This document shows positions 42,889-51,668 of a DNA stretch of 64,000 bases, in pieces. The stretch covers positions 173,389 to 237,388 of the forward strand of contig JACRCX010000025.1 of the NCBI GenBank assembly GCA_016218815.1, read 5' to 3'. Numbering within the stretch: the stretch's first letter is position 1; each line of letters opens with the position of its first letter. The position numbers were made by a program, and so were the translations under genes. Below the pieces are notes generated by a model, which saw nothing but the letters and a program-made list of their open reading frames with translations, was not told the DNA's origin and did no database searches. The stretch is from Deltaproteobacteria bacterium. GTDB taxonomy: Bacteria > Myxococcota_A > Polyangia > DRWM01 > JAAZOP01.

Positions 42889-44813
42889 GGCTGCCTTGCT
42901 CCTTCCAGTTCGGCGAGGCGCCGGCGCGCCTCTCCGATCCGGAGGCTCGCGGGATGGCCGGCGGCGAATTCGCGCAGGGCCGTGGCCTCGTCCACCGGAC
43001 GCGCCAGCCGGCGCAGGGCCTGGATGCGCCCCCACAGCGCCTCCTCGCCCAGCGCCCCTGCCGGCGACTTGGCCAGATACTCGTCGAACGCGCGCAGCGC
43101 GCCGGTCGCGTCGTCGAGGCGCTCCAACCGGAGCTGGCCGAGCGGCACGAGAGTCGCGCGCGCTTCGCCGCTGTCGGGAAACCGCGTGGCAAGATCCTCG
43201 TACGCCGCGGCGGCGCCCGCCCAATCGCCTGCCTCGCGGCGACGGCGGGCCTCGGCGAGCAGCTCGGGCGCCGTCGGTGCGACGGCAGGCGGGCCGACCG
43301 CGGGAGCGGCGGTGACGGACGTCGGAGGTGGGGCAGGCCGCGATGCGGGCACACCCGTCTCGCGGACGGGCGGCATGGATCCCGGACGGCCGGTCGGGGC
43401 CGGTGGATCGATCCCCACGGTGGCCGGCACGGACTCGCCAGGGCCGGATGCACCGGGCGGCCCGTTCGAAGCGACGCGTGGCGGCGCAGCGACGACCGGC
43501 CGGGACCCGGTGGTGATCCCCGGCAAGGTCGCCGTCGACGCCGAGCCGGACGCGGAACCGTAACGGCGCTCGAAGCGGTCGCCGGCCCGCAGCTCGACGG
43601 TCTCACGAATGGCCGGGGCGTGCGGGCCGCGCAGGGTGATCTCGCGGCGGCCGAGGGGAACCAGCGCCGTGACCGGGGCGGGACCGAGCGTCATCCCGTC
43701 GACGACGACCTCGGCCGACAACGCGTCGCTCGACACGTCCAAGAGCGCGGTCGGCGCCCCGCGCTCGGCCGGAAGCCACTCGACCAGGCGGCGGTCCCGT
43801 TCCACCTCCGCGGCGGAGAGCCGCCGCACGTCCGTCGCGCCTACCCGCACGGCCTGTGACGCACCGAGCGCCTGGGCGGCTCGCCCGACCGCCGACACCT
43901 GGACCGAGCCCTCGAGCACGCGCGCTTCGACGTCCGCGCCGTCAACCTCCACCGCGAACACCGTTCCGGTGACCTGCACGTCGCCGACGTCCGTGGAAAC
44001 GACGAGCCGCGTGCCCTTCCGCAATCCGCGAGCGTCGGCGGCGACTCGGCCGGATTCGAGCCGAGCCTCGCAGCGGTCGGCGTCCAGACGGGTCAGTCGC
44101 AGGCTCGTCGCCGCATCCAGGAATAGGCGGGCGCCGCAGAGTCCGACTCCGAGGCGGCCGGTCGCAACGCGGATGACCGAGCCGGGCCGGCACTCGTCCC
44201 CGGCCCGGGCGGGAGCGGCATCCACCCGTACGGCACCCGCCACCAGGAAGAGTGCGGCCGCCGTGGACTCGGACGGAGGCTGTTCGTCGCGATCGCCCCT
44301 CGGGCGCCCGGAGACGATGATGTAGGCAATGGCCGCCACGCTCGCCAGCAGGGTGAAGGCCGCGATGGCCCGGGGCGCCCGGCGCGGAGCGGCGGTCGCG
44401 GGTCGGCCCTTCGGCATGCTCGGGGCTGGCCCCTCGACTTCGCTCGGGGCAGGCAGGCCGGCGGCCGACGGGGGTTCGGGGGCGGAGCCCGACCCGATGG
44501 CCACCACCCGATCGGGACAATCCGCGTCGTCCCGGCGGGCACGACGCAGGATGCCGGCGACCCATCGTTCCCGCGCGGCGTCGTCCAGATCCGAGCGGAC
44601 GGACGTCGCGGGCTCGCCGCCCGGGGTGGGAGTCTCGTCCAGCGTCGCGACGAGCGTCGCGAGCGCGGCGTCCGCGGCACAGGCCGGGCAGGAGAGGAGG
44701 TGGTGCCGCAACGCGGAGAATTCGTCCGGAGCGAGCGACCCGCCGGACTTCTCCCGGTCGGCCAGCTCCCAGCACCGCTCGCACTCGCGCTCGGTGTCGT
44801 TGTGCGTGTTCAT
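42885..44813 (-). CDS. FecR-type transmembrane anti-sigma factor with PEGA-like and TPR domains
   Basis: A 642-residue protein. The N-terminal zinc-finger anti-sigma motif has H37/H38, C42 and C45 (HHLLSCPACAA). One membrane helix is at ~149-169. A periplasmic FecR domain (~200-300, SVIRVATGRLGVGLC, TDVGDVQVTGTVFAVEV) is followed by a PEGA-like segment, a Pro-rich linker (~440-510) and C-terminal TPR helices (~520-635). It should hold the ECF sigma factor encoded just upstream (4-nt overlap) and release it on an outside signal. A repeated PAPSEVEG/PAPSMPKG block at residues 121-137 derives from a dispersed DNA repeat. Confidence 0.9.
   Translation of the reverse strand: MNTHNDTERECERCWELADREKSGGSLAPDEFSALRHHLLSCPACAADAALATLVATLDETPTPGGEPATSVRSDLDDAARERWVAGILRRARRDDADCPDRVVAIGSGSAPEPPSAAGLPAPSEVEGPAPSMPKGRPATAAPRRAPRAIAAFTLLASVAAIAYIIVSGRPRGDRDEQPPSESTAAALFLVAGAVRVDAAPARAGDECRPGSVIRVATGRLGVGLCGARLFLDAATSLRLTRLDADRCEARLESGRVAADARGLRKGTRLVVSTDVGDVQVTGTVFAVEVDGADVEARVLEGSVQVSAVGRAAQALGASQAVRVGATDVRRLSAAEVERDRRLVEWLPAERGAPTALLDVSSDALSAEVVVDGMTLGPAPVTALVPLGRREITLRGPHAPAIRETVELRAGDRFERRYGSASGSASTATLPGITTGSRPVVAAPPRVASNGPPGASGPGESVPATVGIDPPAPTGRPGSMPPVRETGVPASRPAPPPTSVTAAPAVGPPAVAPTAPELLAEARRRREAGDWAGAAAAYEDLATRFPDSGEARATLVPLGQLRLERLDDATGALRAFDEYLAKSPAGALGEEALWGRIQALRRLARPVDEATALREFAAGHPASLRIGEARRRLAELEGARQP
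44407..44450. repeat. Two copies of a CCCTTCGACxxGCTCGGGG repeat inside the anti-sigma gene
   Basis: The units are at about 44407-44425 (CCCTTCGGCATGCTCGGGG) and 44430-44449 (CCCCTCGACTTCGCTCGGGG). A third, intergenic unit is at 60797-60815. In the gene they are in frame and fall in the cytoplasmic linker between zinc finger and membrane helix. Confidence 0.65.
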
Positions 44814-45421
44814 GGCAGCCTCTCCTTCAACGCTTCGCGCAGGACCGGGTCGTCCAGGACCGCACTTCTCAGCTCGGCCCGGCCGACCCGCAGCCGGTCC
44901 TTCGCGGTGTTCACCGACACGCCAGTCTCCTCGGCGATTTCATCGAGCGTCATTCCCTCGATGAGACGCAGCACGACCGTCTCGCGCCGCTCGGCCGGCA
45001 GCCGATCGAGGCACCGCACGAGTCTCCTGCGGAGCATCGGCCCGTCGCCCGCCGTGCCGTCCGGAGCAAGGGGAACGGCGGGTGGCTCCCGGAGGCGCTC
45101 GACGGTCGTCGGATCCGCACGGCGGCGGCGTGCGAACGCGAGGGCCGTGCGGGCAACGATGCGCGACGCCCAGTGCGCGAGGGAGCCGGTTCCTCGGTAC
45201 CGGCCGAGGCAGCGCAGGATCTCGACCATGGCGGACTGCGCGGCGTCGTCGGCGTCGGCCTCGTTGCGGAGGATGTACCGGGCGGTGCGGCGCACGCGGT
45301 CGAGCAAGACCAGGGCCACCTCGCGCTGTGCGGGTCCGTCGCCGGACGCGGCGGACTGCGCCAGCCGCAGTTCCTCGCGGTGGTCGATGCCCGGATCCCC
45401 GGCGGCGCTGTCGCGGCTCAT
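44810..45421 (-). CDS. ECF-type RNA polymerase sigma factor
   Basis: A 203-residue sigma-70-family factor. Region 2 is at ~30-95 (EADADDAAQSAMVEILRCL, YRGTGSLAHWASRIV). Region 4 is at ~138-190 (LDRLPAERRETVVLRLIEG, DEIAEETGVSVNTAKDRL). There is no region 3, as in ECF factors. The stop overlaps the ATG of the anti-sigma gene. It heads a four-gene coupled series. A minus-strand outer-membrane-type gene ends 44 bp upstream and may be in the same transcript. Confidence 0.95.
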   Translation of the reverse strand: MSRDSAAGDPGIDHREELRLAQSAASGDGPAQREVALVLLDRVRRTARYILRNEADADDAAQSAMVEILRCLGRYRGTGSLAHWASRIVARTALAFARRRRADPTTVERLREPPAVPLAPDGTAGDGPMLRRRLVRCLDRLPAERRETVVLRLIEGMTLDEIAEETGVSVNTAKDRLRVGRAELRSAVLDDPVLREALKERLP

Positions 45422-45465
45422 CGGAGTCTAGGTAGGGGCCGGCCGGCCAGACGGGTGGAACGGGA

Positions 45466-46683
45466 TCACAGGAGGTCCACCCAGAGTCCGAGCAGCAGGC
45501 GGGGGACGAAGTAGCGGGTGCCGATGAGCACGACCTGCCCGTCGCCCGTTTCCGCGGCGAAGTCCAGCGGGTCGAACCAGACGTCGACGCCGCCGTCCAA
45601 GAAGATCCGCAGCATTCCGGCCAGTCGGTAGCTGCCGTGGACCAGGAGTCCCATCCCGCCGACCCACGCGTCGGACGAGGGGGACGCTCTCATCCCGGCC
45701 ACCGTCGAGCCTGCCCTGGGGGTAAGGACGTCCACGGCTCCGAAGAGGCTGGCGCCGAAGTCCCAGTCATCGATCGGCCAGCGGAAGCGGACGCCCAACT
45801 CCAGCGGATGACGGCCAACCCCAAGCTGGATTCCTCCGCCTGACACCTCGGCATCACCAAGAACGCGATAGGCGGCGAAGAGCGACCAGTTCTCGTGGAC
45901 GTGGAACAGCACGCCTGCGTCGAGGCCGTGCAACGCGGTCGCCTCGCTGGAATAGAAGTCCACCGCGTACGCGAGCTGGAGGCCCAGCCACGGCGGCTGG
46001 TCGGACGGTGCCGGGGTTTCCGCGGGCGGCTCGGTCGGCGGCGGCGGCTCCGGGGACGGCGCGGCGACCGGCGGCTCCGGGGGCGGCGAGGCAGCCGGGG
46101 ACGTTGCCGGGAGACTCATCCCGATGGTGCCGCCGGCCAGGATGGACTGGACGAGGCTGCGGACGATCACGGCGACGGATTCGACGCGCTCGGCCGGATC
46201 GGCCGAGTCGACGGCACGCATCAGGAGGCGGCTGCCGCCACGCTCGGCCAGGTAGACGAACACGCGATCCGGCACGGACGAGTCGAACCAGAAGACGGTG
46301 GCGGCGCCGGCGCGCCGCGCGAAGTCGGCGGCGAGAGCGATCTGCGCGGGCAGCGTCGACGGCAGCTCGGCCGCGGGCTCGACGATCAGCTCCACGGGCA
46401 GGTCGGTGAGCTGCGCCTGGATGGCGTCGAGGAGGCTCCCTCCGGGGCCGTCCGGCCCGTTCGTCGCGATCAGCAGCGCGACGATCGGCCCGGGCGAGGC
46501 GGCGGGCGGGGGAACGGCGGTCGGCGGACTCGCGGGCTCGGCCGGAACCTCGGCCGGCAGCAGGGTGAAAAGCCAGGCAAGGACCGCCGGCGCAGGGAGC
46601 GACGAGCGACGTCGGCGCGACGCGGTCGGCCGCCACGTGCGGATCACGCTCCGGGATTCGATGTCCCGCACCGCCACCGCCAT
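45466..46683 (-). CDS. Exported protein with a predicted beta-barrel-like C-terminus
   Basis: A 405-residue protein. After a basic N-terminus a hydrophobic signal (PAPAVLAWLFTLLPAEVPA) is followed by a domain with PIVALLIATNGPDGPGG and SLLDAIQAQLTDLPVELIVE. A Pro-rich linker (~195-220) leads to a C-terminal ~170 residues of alternating strands (LGLQLAYAVDFYSSE, HPLELGVRFRWPI, FVPRLLLGLWVDLL), suggesting a small outer-membrane barrel. ATG at 46683; a GTG at 46677 is better spaced from GAGAGG. Located 44 bp before the sigma gene. Function unknown. Confidence 0.75.
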   Translation of the reverse strand: MAVAVRDIESRSVIRTWRPTASRRRRSSLPAPAVLAWLFTLLPAEVPAEPASPPTAVPPPAASPGPIVALLIATNGPDGPGGSLLDAIQAQLTDLPVELIVEPAAELPSTLPAQIALAADFARRAGAATVFWFDSSVPDRVFVYLAERGGSRLLMRAVDSADPAERVESVAVIVRSLVQSILAGGTIGMSLPATSPAASPPPEPPVAAPSPEPPPPTEPPAETPAPSDQPPWLGLQLAYAVDFYSSEATALHGLDAGVLFHVHENWSLFAAYRVLGDAEVSGGGIQLGVGRHPLELGVRFRWPIDDWDFGASLFGAVDVLTPRAGSTVAGMRASPSSDAWVGGMGLLVHGSYRLAGMLRIFLDGGVDVWFDPLDFAAETGDGQVVLIGTRYFVPRLLLGLWVDLL

Positions 46684-46740
46684 CCTCTCGCGGGTGATGA
46701 TACCTGATTCCCCGGTCGATGCGACGGGGCGGCGGGATGG

Positions 46741-46778
46741 AATTTCGCGCAGAGGCGCAGAGGCGCAGAGGAGCGAAG
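46741..46778 (+). repeat. CGCAGAGG octamer array between divergent genes
   Basis: The head AATTTCGCGCAGAGG is followed by CGCAGAGG units at 8-nt steps, ending in AGCGAAGG. It lies between genes starting at 46683 (minus) and 46849 (plus). Confidence 0.7.
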
Positions 46779-46848
46779 GGGGCCGGCGGTCGAGCGGGGC
46801 AGGTGCCGCGGCTTGATCGGCCCCCCCGTGGTTGGTAGCGTCGGGGCC

Positions 46849-47484
46849 ATGAGAACTGCACTCGTCGTGGCCGTTCTGCTCGCGTCGGGCTCGTGCTGCA
46901 CGCAGCCGGCTCCCTCCACGTGTCCGCCCTGCCCGGCCTGCCCGCAGGCAGGAGCGCAGGCCGGGTCGGCGGCGACGCCCGCGACGTTCACCGACAACCA
47001 GGGGACCGCCGTGACCTTCGAGCTGGGCGCGCAGGCGTTCGCGGATCGTGTGGCGTCGTCCGAACCGGGCGACCGGGCGCCCACGGCTTCCGGCTGGACC
47101 AACCCCGCGGCGGCCCTGGCGGCTCCGGACTACCAGGGCGAACGCGACGACCCGGCGACGGCCGTGACGCTCGGCTGCGGCGGGGTCCTCGTCGTCGAGT
47201 TCGTCGACAACGCCCTGGTCGACGCGGCCGGAGCGGACCTGCACGTGTTCGAGTGCGGGCCGGACGTCGAGGCGATGCACGTCGCCATCAGCACGGACGG
47301 GACGAGCTGGGCCGAGGTGGGCGACGTGCGCGGCCAGCCGGCCCAGGTCGACATCGCCGCGGTGTCCACCCCGAACGCGCAGTACCGGTTCGTCCGCATC
47401 ACCGACCTGCGCGAATCCTGCAGCTCCTCGTATCCGGGCGCGGACATCGACGCCGTCGGAGCGATCCACGCCGTGGCACTCTGA
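46849..47484 (+). CDS. Lipoprotein with a discoidin-like cell-surface domain
   Basis: A 211-residue lipoprotein (lipobox LLASGSC) with CPPCPACPQ after the anchor. The ~150-residue domain contains ADLHVFECGPDVEAMHVAIS, DGTSWAEVGDV, YRFVRITDLRESC and YPGADIDAVGAIHA. This pattern occurs in surface proteins and in OmpA-linked proteins of several phyla and resembles a carbohydrate-binding beta-sandwich. It is followed after 47 bp by another lipoprotein gene in the same direction. Confidence 0.82.
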   Translation: MRTALVVAVLLASGSCCTQPAPSTCPPCPACPQAGAQAGSAATPATFTDNQGTAVTFELGAQAFADRVASSEPGDRAPTASGWTNPAAALAAPDYQGERDDPATAVTLGCGGVLVVEFVDNALVDAAGADLHVFECGPDVEAMHVAISTDGTSWAEVGDVRGQPAQVDIAAVSTPNAQYRFVRITDLRESCSSSYPGADIDAVGAIHAVAL

Positions 47485-47531
47485 CGCGACGAGCGACGGG
47501 GGCGGCGATTCGACGGAGGAGGAGGGCCGGC

Positions 47532-49052
47532 GTGCGACGACTTCGGGGGAAGGGAGCGCTGGCCGCACTGGTCCTCGCCGCGGGGCTCGCGGCCGCATGC
47601 GGCGGCGGCGCGGACGGCGACGGCGGGGCGAACGACGGCACGGACGGGGTGGACGCGCCCGTCGACTCGCCGCCCGACGGGGACGCGGAAGCGGATGGCG
47701 AAGGGGAGGCGGACGGCGGGACGGAGACGGACGACGCGTCGGACGACGGCGCGGTGGCGCTCGTCACGGTCACCTTCGAGCCCACAGACGAGATCCTGCT
47801 CAACCCCGAACGCGGGTTCTACGACGGCGTGGACCTCGTCGAGGGCGGCGACTTCTCGTACGTCCGGGAGAACGGTCGCACGCTCGCGCATGCCGGCGTG
47901 CGGCTCGACGCGTACCGGGACTCGCCGCTGGACGCTCCCTTCCTGGCGGCGTTGCAGGCGGGGCTCGACGACGTGCGGGACGCGGGGATCGAGGTGGTGC
48001 TGCGGTTCAGCTACAACGAGGGGCCGTACCCCGACCCCGAACCGGACGCGGCGAAGGCACAGATCCTCGCCCACCTGGCGCAGCTCGCGCCGCTCCTGGA
48101 GGAGAACCGTGACGTCATCGCCGTACTGCAGGCGGGATTCATCGGCGCGTGGGGCGAGTGGCACAGCTCGACGCACGGGCTGGACAACCCGGCCGACCGC
48201 GGGGAGATCCTGGCCGCGATCCTCGACGCGCTGCCGGTGTCGCGAATGACGCAGGTGCGAACGCCGATGTACAAGAGCGACGCGTTCGGAGGGCCGCTGG
48301 ACGAAGCGGACGCCTTCCTGGGCTCGGACGCGGCGCGCACGGGCCACCATAACGACTGTTTCCTGGCGAGCGATTCGGACGAAGGCACCTACGACGACCC
48401 GATCGAGGACTGGAAGGACTTCGTCGCCGCGGAAGGACGCTTCCTGCCGGTCGGCGGCGAAACCTGCGCGACCAACGCGCCGCGCACCGACTGCACCTCG
48501 GCGACGGCCGAGTTGGCGCGGCTGCACTACTCGTACCTCAACGCGCTGTACCACCCCGACGTGCTCGCCGGCTGGCAGGTGCAAGGCTGCTACGACGAGC
48601 TGGCGCGACGTCTCGGATACCGGTTCGTGTTGGTCGAGGCGTCGTTCCCGGAGGCGGTGCCGCCCGGCGGAGTGATCGAGCTGTCGGTCGTGCTGCGCAA
48701 CGAGGGTTTCGCGGCGCCGTGGAACGAGCGTCCGGTGGAGGTGCTGCTGGACGGGCGCGCGGCGGTCCTGGCCGAGGACCCGCGACGGTGGGAGTCGGGC
48801 GAGGAGCTGCGGCTCGCGGTGCTGCTGCGCGTGCCGATCGACGTGGCGGCAGGCGAGCACCGACTGGCGTTGCGACTGCCCTCCGCGGAGGCGTCGGTCG
48901 CGGGGCGGGCCGAGTACGCCATCCGGTTCGCGAACGCCGGTGTGTGGGACGAGTCGAGCGCGGCGAACGTGTTGACCGGGGCGCTGACCGTCGATCCCGG
49001 CGCGGCGGGCGACATCGACCCGGACGCGACGGTGTTCGAGACGATTCCATAG
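47532..49052 (+). CDS. DUF4874/DUF4832-type lipoprotein
   Basis: A 506-residue lipoprotein from a GTG start with GGAGGAGGAGG upstream; lipobox GLAAAC and a Gly/Asp linker to ~75. The next part has NPERGFYDGV, RLDAYRDSPLDAPFLAAL, RFSYNEG and GAWGEWHSST. These are hallmark strings of the DUF4874/DUF4832 pair, a likely (beta/alpha)8 glycoside-hydrolase-like fold. The C-terminal beta domain (~375-480) resembles a DUF4832 immunoglobulin-like part. Catalytic acids cannot be fixed by eye. Exported polysaccharide processing is plausible. Confidence 0.85.
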   Translation: MRRLRGKGALAALVLAAGLAAACGGGADGDGGANDGTDGVDAPVDSPPDGDAEADGEGEADGGTETDDASDDGAVALVTVTFEPTDEILLNPERGFYDGVDLVEGGDFSYVRENGRTLAHAGVRLDAYRDSPLDAPFLAALQAGLDDVRDAGIEVVLRFSYNEGPYPDPEPDAAKAQILAHLAQLAPLLEENRDVIAVLQAGFIGAWGEWHSSTHGLDNPADRGEILAAILDALPVSRMTQVRTPMYKSDAFGGPLDEADAFLGSDAARTGHHNDCFLASDSDEGTYDDPIEDWKDFVAAEGRFLPVGGETCATNAPRTDCTSATAELARLHYSYLNALYHPDVLAGWQVQGCYDELARRLGYRFVLVEASFPEAVPPGGVIELSVVLRNEGFAAPWNERPVEVLLDGRAAVLAEDPRRWESGEELRLAVLLRVPIDVAAGEHRLALRLPSAEASVAGRAEYAIRFANAGVWDESSAANVLTGALTVDPGAAGDIDPDATVFETIP

Positions 49053-49102
49053 CGTGGTCGCGGTCGTTGCGCGGGCGGGGCGTGACGGGGTAAACGGGTC
49101 GC

Positions 49103-50359
49103 GTGGAGACGCTCGTCCCGGCCGCCGAGACTCCCCTCTTGCTCGCCATCCTCGCCGCGTGCGCGGCGGGAGCGCTGTGGGCGGAGGAACGGTTCGCTTT
49201 CGCGCGCAAGGTGACGGCGTTCATGGTGGCGCTGCTGGCGGGGATGGCGCTGTCGAACGCGCGCGTGATCCCGTCCGACGCCCCGGCGCTCGACCTGGTC
49301 TGGGCCTGGGTCGTGCCGCTGGCGCTGCCGCTGCTGCTGGTGCGCGCGAACCTGGTGCGCATCTTCCGCGAGACCGGCCCGACGCTGGGCGCGTTCCTGG
49401 TCGGCGCGGTCGGGACCGTGCTGGGGGGATTCCTGGCCGCGTGGCTGGTGCCGGTGGGCCCTGAGTCGTGGAAGGCGACGGGGGTGTTCGTCGGCACGTA
49501 CGTCGGCGGCTCGATCAACTTCCTGGCCATCGCGCGGGCGACCGACCTCTCGCCCGGCATCGCCTCGGCCGCCATCGCAGCGGACAACCTGGTGATGACG
49601 GTCTACTTCTTCGTGCTCATCGCCGCGGCGCGGTCGGCGCGGCTGCACCGCTGGTTCGCGCGGGACCGTGGAGACGGAATCGCACGGCCCGGCGAGCCGG
49701 AGCAGCCGCGGGCTGAAGTCCGCGGTTCGGAAGCCAAGGCCAAGGCGCCGCTGGCGACGGTGGGCGGCCCGGCACCGGCGCGGCCCGGCGAGTCACATCC
49801 GCCGCAGGCCGAGCCCCGCGGTACGGAGACCCAGCGCCCGCCGGCGACGGTGGTCGGCCTGGCGACCTCGCTGGCGTTCGCGTTCGGCGCGGTCGCGGTG
49901 GGCACGCTGCTGGCGCGGGTGGCGGGGACACCGCACCTCACGGCGCTGTTCATCACGGCGCTGGCCGTGGCCCTGGCGACGGCCATTCCGGGGCGCCTGG
50001 CGACGCTGGCCGGCGCGGAGGAGCTGGGGGTGTTCCTGATGCACGTCTTCGCCGTGGCGCTCGGGGCGGCGGCGGACGTGCGGACGATCGTGGAGCGCGG
50101 GCCGCTCCTGTTCGCGATGGCCGCGACGATCATCGCCGTGCACATGCTGTTCATGCTCGGGGTGTGCCGCGCGCTACGGCTCCCGCTGGCGGAGAGCATC
50201 ATCGCGTCCAACGCCAACATCGGCGGCCCGACGACGGCCTCGGCCTTCGCGGTGGCGGTACACTGGGAGCGCCTGGTGCTGCCGGCCGTGCTGGCCGGCG
50301 TCCTGGGCTACGTCATCGCGAACTACATCGGCCTGGGCGTCGCCTGGGCGGTGCGATAG
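49103..50359 (+). CDS. DUF819-family integral membrane protein
   Basis: A 418-residue protein from GTG 49103. It has about ten predicted helices and the DUF819 signature FVGTYVGGSINFLAIARATD, with its pseudo-repeat IIASNANIGGPTTASAFAVA in the second half. A transporter role is likely for the family. The central loop (~190-250) is enlarged by a duplicated, in-frame sequence (ARPGEPEQPRAEVRG and ARPGESHPPQAEPRG) that contains REP-like DNA units. It converges with the ATPase gene at 50383. Confidence 0.88.
   Translation: METLVPAAETPLLLAILAACAAGALWAEERFAFARKVTAFMVALLAGMALSNARVIPSDAPALDLVWAWVVPLALPLLLVRANLVRIFRETGPTLGAFLVGAVGTVLGGFLAAWLVPVGPESWKATGVFVGTYVGGSINFLAIARATDLSPGIASAAIAADNLVMTVYFFVLIAAARSARLHRWFARDRGDGIARPGEPEQPRAEVRGSEAKAKAPLATVGGPAPARPGESHPPQAEPRGTETQRPPATVVGLATSLAFAFGAVAVGTLLARVAGTPHLTALFITALAVALATAIPGRLATLAGAEELGVFLMHVFAVALGAAADVRTIVERGPLLFAMAATIIAVHMLFMLGVCRALRLPLAESIIASNANIGGPTTASAFAVAVHWERLVLPAVLAGVLGYVIANYIGLGVAWAVR
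49685..49850 (+). repeat. Duplicated in-frame segment containing REP-like units inside the DUF819 gene
   Basis: CGGCCCGGCGAG at 49685 recurs at 49781 (96 nt apart, 32 codons). Within the first copy, 49705-49730 matches 17581-17606 at 25 of 26 positions. In the second copy, 49801-49826 is a diverged version (about 20 of 26). Both lie in a hydrophilic loop of the protein. Confidence 0.7.
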
Positions 50360-50382
50360 GGGCCGAACGAAAACGTGGGTGG

Positions 50383-51585
50383 TCAGCTCCGCACCGTGAA
50401 CAGGTCCCTCGGATCCGTGGAGAAGAAGGAGGCCAGCGGGATGCCTCCCGTCCCGACGATGAGCGGCCGGGCGGACGGGAATCGGGCCAGGAACGCATCC
50501 AGGCCCGCAAGCGGCCGGTCGAGCCGGCCGCTCTTGACCTCGATCGCCCAGATGGAGTCCCCCGCGCGCACGACGAAGTCGACCTCCGAATTCCCCTGCC
50601 GCCAGTAGCCGACGTCGTAGCGCAGTCCCTGGAGGCCAGAGACCAGGTGGGCCCCCACGGCGTTCTCGGCGAGGCGGCCCCACCACGAGGGGTCGGAGCG
50701 AGCCTGCTCGAACGAACGAAGGCCGAGGGCAGACACGAGAGCGTTGTTCCACAGGATGAGCTTCGGGCTGGAGCCGCGGCTCCGCGCCTGCCCGAGCGAG
50801 AACCGCTCGAGGCCGCTGGCCAGGAAGGCCGTCTCGAGCAGGCGGAGATAGTGCGCGAGGGTCGTCGTGTTGCCGGCGTCCTGAAGCTGGCCGAGCATCT
50901 TGTTGTACGAGAAGACCTGCGCCGGGAAGCGCGCCGCCAGCACGAAGAGGTGTCGCAGCAGTGCCGGCTTGGTCACGCGCTGCATCGCAACCACGTCCCG
51001 GGACAGAACGGCCTCGATCAGCGCGTCCGTGACGTACGAGCGCCACGCCTGCTCGTCGCCCGCCAGTCGCGCGGCGCCGGGGTACCCGCCGAAGTACAGC
51101 CACCGGTCCAGGTCCCACGAGAACGCCTCGGCGCACTCCCCGAGGGACCAGTGCCTGCACCTGTGGAGGAAGAACCGGCCGGCCAGGCTCTCGGTCATGC
51201 CCTCGGCCAGGAGAAGCGAGGAGGAGCCCAGGATGACGACGCGCAGCGATGCGCCCGTCTTGCGGTCCTCGTCCCAGAGCGACTTGACGACTTCGCTCCA
51301 ACGGAAGACCTTCTGGACCTCGTCGAGGATGAGCAACGGGGGACGGACCCCGTCGTCAAGTCTCCTTGCGGCGTCCCACTGTGCGGCGATCCAGGCAGGT
51401 CCGGGGGGCAACGGCGTGTCGGCCACGCCGTAGTGCGATTTTCCCTCCCATGCCGTCGCCAGCGAGTGCGCCAGGGTGGTCTTCCCGACCTGTCGTGGAC
51501 CGATCAGGACGTGCATCAGGCCGGGGATTCCGAGCAGACCTGCTTTCAGTTCGTCCAGGATCTTCCGGTGGAATTCCGTGGCCAT
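50383..51585 (-). CDS. AAA ATPase with DUF4143-type C-terminal domain
   Basis: A 400-residue protein. Walker A GPRQVGKTT is at residues 29-37, Walker B PLLILDEVQK follows, then sensor-like VVILGSSSLLL. The C-terminal part holds a DUF4143 domain with LAENAVGAHLV and a PD-(D/E)xK-like nuclease motif (SEVDFVV, AIEVKSG). The family is common, of unclear role, and patchily distributed. The promoter at 51592-51620 places the likely transcript start at the ATG itself, so the mRNA would be leaderless. AT-rich upstream DNA differs from the neighbourhood. Confidence 0.93.
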   Translation of the reverse strand: MATEFHRKILDELKAGLLGIPGLMHVLIGPRQVGKTTLAHSLATAWEGKSHYGVADTPLPPGPAWIAAQWDAARRLDDGVRPPLLILDEVQKVFRWSEVVKSLWDEDRKTGASLRVVILGSSSLLLAEGMTESLAGRFFLHRCRHWSLGECAEAFSWDLDRWLYFGGYPGAARLAGDEQAWRSYVTDALIEAVLSRDVVAMQRVTKPALLRHLFVLAARFPAQVFSYNKMLGQLQDAGNTTTLAHYLRLLETAFLASGLERFSLGQARSRGSSPKLILWNNALVSALGLRSFEQARSDPSWWGRLAENAVGAHLVSGLQGLRYDVGYWRQGNSEVDFVVRAGDSIWAIEVKSGRLDRPLAGLDAFLARFPSARPLIVGTGGIPLASFFSTDPRDLFTVRS

Positions 51586-51591
51586 CAGAAC

Positions 51592-51620
51592 ATCATAGCA
51601 TCGAGTCGCTCATTTGTCAA
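51592..51620 (-). promoter_or_regulatory. Consensus promoter giving a leaderless transcript for the ATPase gene
   Basis: On the minus strand TTGACA (51620-51615) and TATGAT (51597-51592) are separated by exactly 17 bp. Only 6 nt lie between the -10 box and the ATG at 51585, so transcription would begin at or next to the start codon. The -35 box is flanked by the palindrome CTCAAT-A-ATTGAG at 51627-51639, a possible operator. Confidence 0.65.
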
Positions 51621-51668
51621 TGTATACTCAATAATTGAGATCCGGTACTCATTAGCTACGTAACGGTC

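Noticed and set aside
50383..51585. DUF4143 ATPase as part of a defence system
   Set aside because: No other defence genes flank it. It stands alone between a DUF819 membrane protein and a lipoprotein gene.
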